Part shown: positions 28,573 to 37,862 of the stretch, in pieces
How the letters are laid out: every line of letters starts with the position of its first letter
Numbering within the stretch: the stretch's first letter is position 1
Assembly (NCBI RefSeq): GCF_019801965.1
Contig: NZ_JAHVIA010000004.1
Coordinates: 124,001-188,000 of the forward strand
Length of the DNA stretch: 64,000 nucleotides
From: Salipiger bermudensis
GTDB lineage: Bacteria; Pseudomonadota; Alphaproteobacteria; Rhodobacterales; Rhodobacteraceae
Reading direction: 5' to 3'
The notes under the pieces: model-generated
Databases searched by the model: none
Told to the model about the DNA's origin: nothing
The model's input: the letters and a program-made list of their open reading frames with translations, nothing else
Position numbers and translations under genes: made by a program

Positions 28573-29049
28573 ATGAAATCCCTGATTCTCGCCGGCGCCG
28601 CTGCGCTGGCCCTCTCGACGCCCGCCCTCGCCGAGATCGCGGTGCACGATGCCTATGCCCGCAGCGCCATGGCGACCGCCAAGACCGGCGCCGCCTTCAT
28701 GGTGATCGAGAACACCGGCGACAGCGACGACCGGCTGGTCTCAGCCAGCTCCGACGCCGCGATGAAGGTCGAGCTGCACACCCACGTGGCCGATGGCAAC
28801 GGCGTGATGAAGATGATGGAGGTCGAGGAGGGCTTCGTCATCCCCGCGAAGGGCCAGCACGCGCTGGCGCGCGGTGGCGACCACGTGATGTTCATGGGGC
28901 TGACCGGGCCCTTCGTTCAGGGCGAGACCGTGACCGTGACCCTGACCTTCGAGGAGGCCGGCGAAATGGTGGTCGAGATCCCGGTGGATCTCGAGCGTCA
29001 GCCGCACCACGGCATGACGCACGGCACCATGAACAAGATGAGCAACTGA
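28573..29049 (+). CDS. Periplasmic copper chaperone PCu(A)C
   Basis: A 158-residue PCu(A)C-family protein that delivers Cu(I) to the CuA site of cytochrome oxidase in the periplasm. A cleavable signal peptide ends ALA at residue 20. The full copper motif is present with exact spacing: His71, ten residues, Met82, twenty-one residues, His104-x-Met106. A short His/Met-rich tail (HHGMTHGTM) may bind extra copper. It pairs with the DUF2946-like gene upstream and ends at a terminator-like hairpin. Confidence 0.94.
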   Translation: MKSLILAGAAALALSTPALAEIAVHDAYARSAMATAKTGAAFMVIENTGDSDDRLVSASSDAAMKVELHTHVADGNGVMKMMEVEEGFVIPAKGQHALARGGDHVMFMGLTGPFVQGETVTVTLTFEEAGEMVVEIPVDLERQPHHGMTHGTMNKMSN

Positions 29050-29070
29050 GCCACGGCTCAGGCGTGAAGG

Positions 29071-29106
29071 GGGCCGCGCCGGGGCAAGCCCGGGCGCGGC
29101 CTTTCC
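29071..29106. terminator. Terminator-like hairpin between PCu(A)C and sirtuin genes
   Basis: GGCCGCGCC and GGCGCGGCC (29072-29101) are followed by TTTCC on the plus strand. It lies between two convergent genes and may serve both. Confidence 0.65.
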
Positions 29107-29115
29107 ATGTCCGGC

Positions 29116-29805
29116 TCAGTCGAGCAGCTCCGAGACCCAGGCGGGCACCACCTCGCTGGCTGGGCCGGTGCGGTGATCGTCGAAGGCGCGGCTGATCTCG
29201 CTCTCGGCCAGGTTCAGCTCGATGCTGCGGGCGCCGGCATAGGCCGCCTCCTGCACGAAGCCCGCCGCCGGGTAGACCTGCCCCGAGGTGCCGATCGAGG
29301 CGAAGAGATCGCAGCTCAGGAGATGCGCCTCGATCTCGTCCATGTGGTAAGGCATCTCGCCGAACCAGACGATGTCGGGCCGGGCCGTGGGCCTGTTGCA
29401 GGCAGGGCAGGGCGCGCCGGGCGACATCTCAAGCGGGGCCGTCCAGCGATGGCCGCAGGCGGCGCAGAGCGCGCAAGAGAGCTCACCATGCATGTGGATC
29501 GCCCGCGCCCCGGCCTTCTCGTGCAGCCCGTCGACATTCTGCGTCACGATCACCACCTCGCCGGGCCAGTCGCGCTGCAGCCGCGCAAGCGCCGCGTGGG
29601 CGGGGTTGGGCAAGGCGCTGGCGGCCTGCACCCGGCGGGCATTATAGAAGCGGTGCACCAGCGCGGGATCTCGGGCAAAGCCCTCGGGCGTGGCCACGTC
29701 CTCGATGCGGTGCTGCGCCCAGAGCCCGCCCTCGTCGCGGAAGGTGCCGAGGCCGCTTTCGGCGGAGATGCCGGCCCCGGTGAGGATCACGATCTTGTCG
29801 GCCAT
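29116..29805 (-). CDS. cobB: NAD-dependent protein deacylase (sirtuin)
   Basis: A 229-residue class III sirtuin that removes acetyl or succinyl groups from protein lysines using NAD. GAGISAESGLGTFR (residues 10-23), TQNVDGLHEKAG and the catalytic HMHGE are intact. Four zinc cysteines are seen as CxxC pairs in CALCAACGH and CPACNRP. The short form without an N-terminal extension fits bacterial CobB. AGGAAGGG precedes the ATG at 29805. It is divergent from the phosphatase gene, with 54 bp between. Confidence 0.95.
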   Translation of the reverse strand: MADKIVILTGAGISAESGLGTFRDEGGLWAQHRIEDVATPEGFARDPALVHRFYNARRVQAASALPNPAHAALARLQRDWPGEVVIVTQNVDGLHEKAGARAIHMHGELSCALCAACGHRWTAPLEMSPGAPCPACNRPTARPDIVWFGEMPYHMDEIEAHLLSCDLFASIGTSGQVYPAAGFVQEAAYAGARSIELNLAESEISRAFDDHRTGPASEVVPAWVSELLD

Positions 29806-29859
29806 GCTTTTCCCTTCCTGGCTGCCGCGTTAGGCTCCGGCGCAAAAGGAGCGCGCCCC

Positions 29860-30315
29860 ATGACCCAGAGTATCCTCTTCGTCTGCCTCGGCAATATCTG
29901 CCGCTCACCCTCGGCGGAAGGCGTGGTGCGGCAGATGGCGGCGGAGCGCGGGCTGACGCTCGAGCTCGACAGCGCCGGCACCGGGACATGGCACCTGGGC
30001 GATCCGCCCTACGCGCCGATGCAGGCGGCCGCCAGCGCGCGCGGCTACGACCTTTCGGCGCTGCGGGCGCGGCAGGTCAGCCGGGCGGATTTCGAGCGTT
30101 TCGACCTGATCGTGGCGATGGATGGCGACAACCTCGCCAACCTTGAGGCGATGCGGCCCGGGCAGGGCGGGGCCGAGCTGCGGCTCTTCACCGAGTATGC
30201 CGCCGCCACCGGCGCACAGGAGGTGCCCGATCCGTATTTCACCCGCGATTTCGACGGCACGCTCGACCTCATCGAGATCGCCGCGCGCGGGCTTCTGGAT
30301 CAGCTCTCGGAATAG
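29860..30315 (+). CDS. Low-molecular-weight protein-tyrosine phosphatase
   Basis: A 151-residue LMW-PTP. The catalytic P-loop CLGNICRS has Cys9 and Arg15 in the CX5R pattern, and the general-acid Asp is in VPDPYF near residue 124. It dephosphorylates tyrosine-phosphoproteins or small aryl phosphates in the cytosol. The ATG at 29860 is preceded by GGAGCG. Its last 16 bp overlap the convergent small membrane gene at 30300. Confidence 0.94.
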   Translation: MTQSILFVCLGNICRSPSAEGVVRQMAAERGLTLELDSAGTGTWHLGDPPYAPMQAAASARGYDLSALRARQVSRADFERFDLIVAMDGDNLANLEAMRPGQGGAELRLFTEYAAATGAQEVPDPYFTRDFDGTLDLIEIAARGLLDQLSE

Positions 30316-30485
30316 ATCGCCCTTGTGACCAGCCAGGTCGCGGGAAGCGCCACGACCGCGCCCGCCGCCGCCGCCGAAACGATCGGCACCAGCGTGTCGA
30401 ACCCGGCGACGAGGGATGCGACGATAAAGCTGCCCGCCAGCGTGGTGCCGATCAGCGAGTAGAGGATTCCGGCCAGTCTGAGCAT
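30300..30485 (-). CDS. Small two-helix membrane protein, 61 aa
   Basis: A 61-residue protein of almost entirely two hydrophobic helices (about residues 4-26 and 31-54). I recall close relatives beside pyrG in Rhodobacteraceae that are often labelled CTP synthetase. That label must come from the neighbour, since no synthetase domain exists here. GGGAGA lies 8 nt before the ATG at 30485. A perfect FnrL-type box at 30557-30570 and an AT-rich promoter lie upstream, suggesting oxygen-dependent expression. Function unknown. Confidence 0.75.
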   Translation of the reverse strand: MLRLAGILYSLIGTTLAGSFIVASLVAGFDTLVPIVSAAAAGAVVALPATWLVTRAIYSES

Positions 30486-30530
30486 GGATCTGTCTCCCGA
30501 TTGCGGCCCTACGGTGGGGCGCTCCCGGAA

Positions 30531-30570
30531 TACATATCGAAAATTATATGTGATCCTTGATGCGGATCAA
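30531..30570 (-). promoter_or_regulatory. FnrL-type box and -10 region before the 61-aa membrane gene
   Basis: TTGAT-GCGG-ATCAA (30557-30570) is a perfect FNR/FnrL consensus. On the minus strand TATGTA (30536-30531) would place the box centre about 40 nt upstream of the start, as in FNR class II activation. A closer TATAAT (30548-30543) would instead put the box near -27, giving repression. Direction of control is undecided. Confidence 0.6.
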
Positions 30571-30654
30571 GAAACGCTGGTTTGCGGGGGGCAGGGCGGG
30601 CAGCCCCCGCGGCAGGCACGCCCTGATCAGGGCCCGGACGCAGTTGGCTGATAC

Positions 30655-30686
30655 GAAAACAGGCGCCGGTTTCCCGGCGCCTGTTT
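30655..30686 (-). terminator. Rho-independent terminator of pyrG
   Basis: ACAGGCGCCGG and CCGGCGCCTGT around a short loop, with T-rich sequence on the minus-strand side. It lies 24 bp after the pyrG stop. Confidence 0.85.
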
Positions 30687-30709
30687 CGATCTGTCGCTGT
30701 GCCGTGGTC

Positions 30710-32353
<1,644 letters not shown>

Positions 32354-32525
32354 TGTGGCAGGACCCCGTGATTTGCATCGAATTCTGGACACCCACGGGC
32401 CTTCCGGACCGCAGCATCACGGGAGTCCATATATAAAGGATTCGGGCTGCACTGTCCAGAGAACCGCAAGATGCTGTTGCGGTTCAGGGTGCAGCCCTCA
32501 ATCTATGGTGGTTTGGCTCGTGGCC

Positions 32526-32909
32526 TTAGTCAGCGCGCGGCACCAGCGGCGCGTCGGGCGACGTCTCGCTGTCGGAGGCCGACGGCGGCGGCAGCAGCGC
32601 ATCGGTGTCGATCTCGCCCGGAGCGGTCTGTTCCGCGGCCGGAGCCGAACCCGACCCGCCGAGACGGTCCATGACCGAGACGCCCGAGGCGTCCTGCGCG
32701 GCGAGAATGGTCAGCGTGATCGAGGTCACGATGAAGCCGATCGCCAGGATCCAGGTCACCTTGCCGAGCGCGGTTGCCGCGGCGCGCTGGCTCATGGCGC
32801 CACCGCCACCGCCCATGCCAAGCCCGCCCCCTTCGGAGCGCTGCAGCAGCACCGCGCCGATCAGCGACAGCGCGAGAAGAAGATGGACGATGAGAATGAC
32901 GTTCTGCAT
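32526..32909 (-). CDS. secG: Preprotein translocase subunit SecG
   Basis: SecG, 127 residues, the small accessory subunit of the SecYEG channel. Two membrane helices are seen (about residues 2-22 and 52-72), with the Gly-rich linker GGGLGMGGGGG and the conserved LLQRSEGG between. The C-terminal tail is long, Ala/Pro/Asp-rich and disordered, a Rhodobacteraceae habit. secG-pyrG adjacency recurs in this family. Confidence 0.93.
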   Translation of the reverse strand: MQNVILIVHLLLALSLIGAVLLQRSEGGGLGMGGGGGAMSQRAAATALGKVTWILAIGFIVTSITLTILAAQDASGVSVMDRLGGSGSAPAAEQTAPGEIDTDALLPPPSASDSETSPDAPLVPRAD

Positions 32910-33150
32910 GGAAGGTCCCGAAGCCTGCGGTCTTGGCGGGCTATGTAGGGGAAGCGGGTGATGGGCGCAACCCGCCAGATGGGCCCGTGGCGCCAGCCCG
33001 TGGATCGCCGCGCATGCCGGGGCCCGGCGCGGGGGGCGGGCGCAGGTAAAAGATGTGTTGATAGACTCTCTTTTAAATTGAATCGGCTTTCCGATGAAAT
33101 AATGGAGGTAGTGTATTGCCGGATCATCGGCGGCTCGCTACCGTCGCCGC

Positions 33151-34092
33151 ATGAGACAGGACAAACCGCTTCTCGGCATCGCGCTGATGCTCGGATTTTG
33201 CATCATCGCGCCGCTGGCCGATGCTGTGGCCAAGCTGCTTGCCGACACCGTGCCGCTCGCCGAGCTGGTGTTCTTCCGTTTCGCCGTGCAAGCGGTCCTG
33301 CTGGTGCCGGTGATGGTGGCCACAAGGCGCAGCTTCCGGATGCGCCGGCGGGTGGCGGGAATCGTGTTCCTGCGCACGCTCATGCATATTCTCGGCATCG
33401 GCATGATGGTGACCGCGCTGCGCTACCTGCCGCTGGCAGACGCCGTGGCCATCGCCTTCGTCATGCCGTTCATGCTGTTGATCCTGGGCCATTATTTCAT
33501 GGGCGAAGAGGTTGGCTGGCGCCGCCTCGCCGCCTGCGCCGTGGGCTTCTCCGGCACCCTCCTGGTGGTGCAGCCGGCGTTTCGCGATGTCGGCTGGCCG
33601 GCGCTTCTGCCGCTCGGCGTGGCGCTCAACTTCTCGCTCTTCATGATCACCACCCGGCAGATCTCGCGCGATATCGACGCGATCTCGCTGCAGGCGGTGT
33701 CGGGGCTGATGGCGATGGCGGTGATCGGTCCAATGCTGCTGGTGCTGCCCGCGGGCCGCATCCCCGAGCTGCAATGGGCCGTGCTGCCGGCCGATACCTG
33801 GGGGCTGCTGCTCTCGATCGGGCTTCTCGGCACCGTGGCACATCTGCTGATGACCTGGTCGCTGCGCTATGCTCCGGGGGCCACGCTGGCGCCAATGCAA
33901 TATCTCGAGATGCCCTTCGCCACGCTCTTCGGCTTCATGATGTTCCACGAGCTGCCGAATCCGATGGCCTCGGTCGGCATCTGCATCATAATCGCGTCGG
34001 GGCTGTTCATCCTCGCGCGCGAGCGGGCCATCCATCGGGCGCAGAAAGCAGCGCCCGTGCCAGTTCCGGACGTTGCGACGCCGGCAGAATGA
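33151..34092 (+). CDS. EamA/DMT-family transporter
   Basis: A 313-residue ten-helix drug/metabolite-superfamily exporter with two EamA repeats. The first covers about residues 7-140 with the typical FFRFAVQAVLL and LADAVAIAFVMPF; the second covers 148-290 with PMQYLEMPFATLFGF. Substrate unknown. No strong ribosome site precedes the ATG at 33151; an AT-rich patch at 33049-33120 probably holds the promoter. The last 86 bp overlap thiN on the other strand, an unusually large convergent overlap. Confidence 0.9.
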   Translation: MRQDKPLLGIALMLGFCIIAPLADAVAKLLADTVPLAELVFFRFAVQAVLLVPVMVATRRSFRMRRRVAGIVFLRTLMHILGIGMMVTALRYLPLADAVAIAFVMPFMLLILGHYFMGEEVGWRRLAACAVGFSGTLLVVQPAFRDVGWPALLPLGVALNFSLFMITTRQISRDIDAISLQAVSGLMAMAVIGPMLLVLPAGRIPELQWAVLPADTWGLLLSIGLLGTVAHLLMTWSLRYAPGATLAPMQYLEMPFATLFGFMMFHELPNPMASVGICIIIASGLFILARERAIHRAQKAAPVPVPDVATPAE

Positions 34093-34702
34093 TCAGCATC
34101 AGCGGCGCGTCGAAGCGCAGCGAGATTTGCTCTTCGCTGGCCTCGTTCGAGGTCCCCGCGCGCTGTGCCGGGGTGAAGTCCAGCCCATTGAGCGGCCAGC
34201 GCAGGCCCTCACTCTCACCGTGTACCAGCCCCATCGGATAGAGCGAGACCCGCGTGCCGACGGGCAGGGATAGCTTGAGGCGCGGCGGCGCGAGCGCGAT
34301 CACGTCTTCCTCTCCCACGAGAATGCAGCGCCGGTCGGCGCGCAGGCACAGCACCGTCAGCGCGGCGAGCTGGTGGTCGACGCGCAGGCCGAGAAAGCCG
34401 GTGCCATAGACCAGCGGCGCCGAGATGTTGCGCAGGCACTTGTCGAAATCGGTGCTGTCCTGCTCGGCAATATGATGCACGCGCCCGGCCGGGATTCGCG
34501 CCCGGGCGCTCTCGGAAAGAGAATCGAGGTCGCCGATCACCGCATCCGGCAGGGCTCCGGCGCGCAGCAGCGTATCGGCGCCGCCATCCGCTCCCACACG
34601 GGTCGAACAGGTCTCGAGCAGCTCCGCAAGAGCGGATCTCGGGCTTTCGCCACCGCCCACCAGCAGGATCGGATCGGGACTTCTCAGGATGGGAGGATTC
34701 AT
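34007..34702 (-). CDS. thiN: Thiamine diphosphokinase
   Basis: A 231-residue thiamine pyrophosphokinase (ThiN/TPK family), which makes thiamine diphosphate from thiamine and ATP. Visible: GADGGAD, VIGDLDS, DSTDFDKCL (substrate and magnesium contacts) and the C-terminal beta domain with NGLDF. The last about 28 codons overlap the EamA gene in antisense. The C-terminal tail after SLRFDAPLMLIILP is therefore either dispensable or doubly coding. Start at 34702. Confidence 0.9.
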   Translation of the reverse strand: MNPPILRSPDPILLVGGGESPRSALAELLETCSTRVGADGGADTLLRAGALPDAVIGDLDSLSESARARIPAGRVHHIAEQDSTDFDKCLRNISAPLVYGTGFLGLRVDHQLAALTVLCLRADRRCILVGEEDVIALAPPRLKLSLPVGTRVSLYPMGLVHGESEGLRWPLNGLDFTPAQRAGTSNEASEEQISLRFDAPLMLIILPASQRPELARALLSAPDGWPARARG

Positions 34703-34840
34703 GGCAATTTTACGGTTTTCGGGGACTCAGGTCACAATGGAGACACGAAATGATACGCTCGCGACCAAAGATTCGGTCAGCTTTCGTCTCGTATGACGTG
34801 GTAAACACATTGTTGCAAAGCGATTGAGAGTGAGCAGCAC

Positions 34841-37108
34841 ATGGTGAGTTCGAGCAAGATCCTGACGGTCTCCTACGGCACCTTCTCCTGTACCGCGGAG
34901 GGGTTCGAGGATCCGCTGGCGGTGGTGAAGGAAACCACTCATTTCTTCCGTGGCGTGGTCCGCGAAGACCGGTTCTTTGGTGCCGAGCCGCCGCAATTCG
35001 ATCCCGAGCTGGCTGCCGAGCTGCTGCAATCCCAGATCAGCGCCGAGGTCGGACAGGGGACGCTGACGCTGCGCAACCCGCTGAGCGGGGCCGCGGCGTC
35101 GAGCGGTGCGATGAGCGCCGCGCTGGCCGCCGGCCGCGCGCCGGAGCGTCCTGCTGCTGCGGTGGCCGAGCCCGCGCCCGCCGCAGCGCCCGAGGTCTCC
35201 GTGGCCGAGGAGGTCGCCGAGATGGCGGCGGAGCCGGCGCCCGAGGAAGCCAAGGTTGCCGTGTCCTATCAAGGCGATGGCAGCGAGGATGACGCCCTGC
35301 AGGCGCAGATGGCGGAAGACACGATCGCGGCGCTGCTCGCCGAGGATCTGGCTGAGGATCTGGCCGACGAGATGCCGGGTGATGACAGCCTGGCAGCCGA
35401 GGCCGAGTTCTTCGAGGCGGAAGAGGAAGTCGCGGCGCCGCAGCCCGGAGTCGGGCTGAGCGATCCGGAAAGCGTTGCCGCCAAGCTCCGTCGCATTCGC
35501 GCGGTGGTGGCGCAGGGCGCACCGGCAGAGGACGATGTCGAGCCCGAGGCCGAGACCGAGAAGGCCGAGGCATCGGTTTCGGCGATGCTCGATGCGCTGG
35601 CGCCCGAGCGCGATGAGACCCCGAGCTCGGCACAGGCGCTGCGCGACAATCTGTTCTCCGACACGCTGGCGGGCGCCGAGTTCGATCTCTCCTACGAGGA
35701 TGATGACGCCGAAGACGACGAGGACGCGCTGTTTGACATGCCCGCCGCCGAGGCGGATGCGGCCGCGTCCGAGGAGGCCGAAGCCGAGGCTGAAGACGCC
35801 GAGATCGCGCCGGTGCAAGAGAAGGCGCCGCTGCGCCTGCCGCGCGCCAGGGTGGTGAAGGTCAAGCGGGCAGAGTTCGATGCCGCCCTGGGTCAGGGCC
35901 TGATCGAGGAGGCCGAAGCGGCCCCGGCGGCTCCGGTGAGCAGCCTCAGCCCAGAGGACGAGGATGATCTCGCCCGCGAGCTCGAGGCAGTCCGCGCCGA
36001 GCTCAAGGGCGATTTCCAGGAGGCATTCGACGAGCCGGAAGAGATCGACGCGGCAGATGCGGACGAGGCCGACGAGGTCACCTCCGCGATCGGCCAGCTG
36101 ATGGGCGCCGACCAGGATGACGACGGCTGGGACGACGACGAGGACGAATGGGAAGACGAGGAGCCGATGAGCGCCTCCGACGCCGCCGACCCGCTGCGCC
36201 TCGAGCCCTCCGATGCCGCCCGGGATTGGGATGACGACTCCGACAGCGCCGTCGATTTCGAGTTCACCGACGCGTTCGACGACGAGCAGGACGAGGATGA
36301 CGACGCGGAGGAGGCCGACGACGAGCTGGTCGACCAGGCCGAGGCCGAGCGCGAGGAGGCCCTGCGCCAGGCCGCGCATCAGGAGGTCCGCAAGGCTGTG
36401 AAGATGTCGAGCCCGGCCCGGGCGATGCTCACCGAGCGCCGGGTCGAGGACAACGACGCCTCGCGCATCCTCGACGAGACCAACACCCAACTGCAGGAGC
36501 CGGAGGGCAACCGCCGCCGCAGCGCCATCGCGCATCTGCGCGCCGCCGTCGCCGCGACCCGCGCCGACAAGCTGCTGGGCCGCAAGCGCGACGCCCGCGA
36601 ACAGACCGAGCCCTACCGCGCCGATCTCGCCAACGTGGTGCGCCCGCGCCGCCCCGAGGCCCCGGCCAGCCAGACCGAGCGTCCGGCCGAGATCGTGCGC
36701 CCGGCGCCGCTCAAGCTGGTGGCCGAGCAGCGCGTCGATGCCGAGGCACCGGCGCCGCGCCCGCGCCGTGTCCGGATCTCCGACATGGAGGATGCCGCGG
36801 CGCTGACCGGCGGCGAGGCCGATGACAGCTTCGCCGAATATGCCGAGAGCGTCGGTGCGCGCGAGCTGCCGGAGCTGCTCGAGGCGGCCGCGGCCTACAT
36901 GTCCTTCGTCGAGCGCCGCGAGCAGTTCTCGCGCCCGCAGCTGATGACCAAGGTGCGCCAGGTCGAGACCGAGGAATCGAGCCGCGAAGACCGGCTGCGC
37001 AGCTTCGGCCAGCTCCTGCGCGAGGGCAAGATCGAGAAGACCCGCGGCGGCCGCTTCACCGCCTCGGAGCGCATCAGCTTCAAGCCGGACGCCCGCGCGG
37101 CGAGCTGA
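34841..37108 (+). CDS. Large acidic Rhodobacterales-type protein, 755 aa
   Basis: A 755-residue protein I recall as a conserved but unnamed Rhodobacterales family. Three parts are visible. The N-terminal domain (about 1-70; ILTVSYGTFSCTAEGFEDPL, then FFRGVVREDRFFG) looks folded. The long middle (about 80-520) is extremely rich in Glu, Asp and Ala and probably disordered. The C-terminal region (about 640-750; ELPELLEAAAAYMSFVERRE, then QLMTKVRQV, then LRSFGQLLREGKIEKT) resembles a helical, possibly winged-helix module. There is no signal peptide or membrane segment. It is monocistronic with a strong terminator. Function unknown; chaperone-like or nucleoid roles are only guesses. Confidence 0.85.
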   Translation: MVSSSKILTVSYGTFSCTAEGFEDPLAVVKETTHFFRGVVREDRFFGAEPPQFDPELAAELLQSQISAEVGQGTLTLRNPLSGAAASSGAMSAALAAGRAPERPAAAVAEPAPAAAPEVSVAEEVAEMAAEPAPEEAKVAVSYQGDGSEDDALQAQMAEDTIAALLAEDLAEDLADEMPGDDSLAAEAEFFEAEEEVAAPQPGVGLSDPESVAAKLRRIRAVVAQGAPAEDDVEPEAETEKAEASVSAMLDALAPERDETPSSAQALRDNLFSDTLAGAEFDLSYEDDDAEDDEDALFDMPAAEADAAASEEAEAEAEDAEIAPVQEKAPLRLPRARVVKVKRAEFDAALGQGLIEEAEAAPAAPVSSLSPEDEDDLARELEAVRAELKGDFQEAFDEPEEIDAADADEADEVTSAIGQLMGADQDDDGWDDDEDEWEDEEPMSASDAADPLRLEPSDAARDWDDDSDSAVDFEFTDAFDDEQDEDDDAEEADDELVDQAEAEREEALRQAAHQEVRKAVKMSSPARAMLTERRVEDNDASRILDETNTQLQEPEGNRRRSAIAHLRAAVAATRADKLLGRKRDAREQTEPYRADLANVVRPRRPEAPASQTERPAEIVRPAPLKLVAEQRVDAEAPAPRPRRVRISDMEDAAALTGGEADDSFAEYAESVGARELPELLEAAAAYMSFVERREQFSRPQLMTKVRQVETEESSREDRLRSFGQLLREGKIEKTRGGRFTASERISFKPDARAAS

Positions 37109-37132
37109 TCGCTCAATACCTGGCACGCGTAG

Positions 37133-37172
37133 AGCGGCGGGGGCCTCGGCCTCCGCCGCTTTCGTTTCGTTT
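37133..37172 (+). terminator. Rho-independent terminator of the acidic-protein gene
   Basis: A 13-bp stem AGCGGCGGGGGCC/GGCCTCCGCCGCT with one G-T pair, followed by TTTCGTTTCGTTT. Confidence 0.9.
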
Positions 37173-37227
37173 GGCCGGTTTCCAGGGCGTCTCGAGGAGG
37201 GGAGGGGCGCGCTCGTGGCGGGGAGGA

Positions 37228-37296
37228 AGGGGGCGCTGCCCCCTCTTGGCGCTGTGCGCCAATTCACCCTCGAGGTATTTTTGAACCAGAGAAGAT
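37228..37296 (-). repeat. Dispersed palindromic element, copy E
   Basis: On the minus strand: CTTCTCTGGTTCAAAAATAC, CTCGAGGGTGAA, hairpin 1 TTGGCGC-ACA-GCGCCAA, hairpin 2 AGGGGGC-AGC-GCCCCCT. It lies between the convergent acidic-protein and Lrp genes. Confidence 0.85.
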
Positions 37297-37317
37297 GCGG
37301 GGTGTGGCCGGGGGGGC

Positions 37318-37776
37318 TCAGCCGCGGCGGTCGAGCTTGGTGGTGAGGTGGATCAAGCTTTCCGAGCTTTTCACCCCGCGCGCCTCGGCGATGCGGTCGA
37401 GGGCGGCGTCGAGCGCCTCGGTGGAGGCGGCGCAGACAATCACCATCAGGTCGACCCGCCCGGAGGTGGTGTGCACCGTCTCGACCTCGGGCATCTGGCG
37501 CAGCCGGGCCAGCACGTCGGCCTGGGCGCGGGGCTCGATGCAGACCAGCACCGTGGCCCGGATCGCCTCCTTCAGCGCCGGGCCGCGGCGGATGGTGAAG
37601 CCGGCGATGGCACCGCGCTGGATCAGCCGCTCGATCCGGGCCTGCACCGTGGTGCGCGCCAGCCCCAGCCGGCGCGCGAGATCGGAGACCGGCATCCGCG
37701 CATCGGCGGAGAGCAGCGCCACGAGGGCGCGGTCGGTTTCGTCGATCTGTTGGGGAGTATGGTCGAATTGTTGCAT
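37318..37776 (-). CDS. Lrp/AsnC-family transcriptional regulator
   Basis: A 152-residue Lrp/AsnC regulator. The N-terminal helix-turn-helix (about residues 12-62; PVSDLARRLGLARTTVQARI) is joined to a RAM effector domain (about 70-150). It is divergent from a PLP decarboxylase with only 86 bp between, so it most likely senses an amino acid (ornithine or lysine would fit) and controls that gene. The ATG at 37776 opens the usual N-terminus. Confidence 0.92.
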   Translation of the reverse strand: MQQFDHTPQQIDETDRALVALLSADARMPVSDLARRLGLARTTVQARIERLIQRGAIAGFTIRRGPALKEAIRATVLVCIEPRAQADVLARLRQMPEVETVHTTSGRVDLMVIVCAASTEALDAALDRIAEARGVKSSESLIHLTTKLDRRG

Positions 37777-37862
37777 ATCGGGATCAGAGTGACAGTTCTG
37801 CCGGGCGAAATCGAGTCTCTTGCCGCGCATACTTGGGAAAACTTTGAACAGGAGGTGTCTTC

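Noticed and set aside
34727-37267. An 846-codon frame opposite the acidic protein
   Set aside because: Mirror of Glu/Asp codons gives Leu/Val/Arg-rich sequence that mimics a membrane protein; no real helices or ribosome site.
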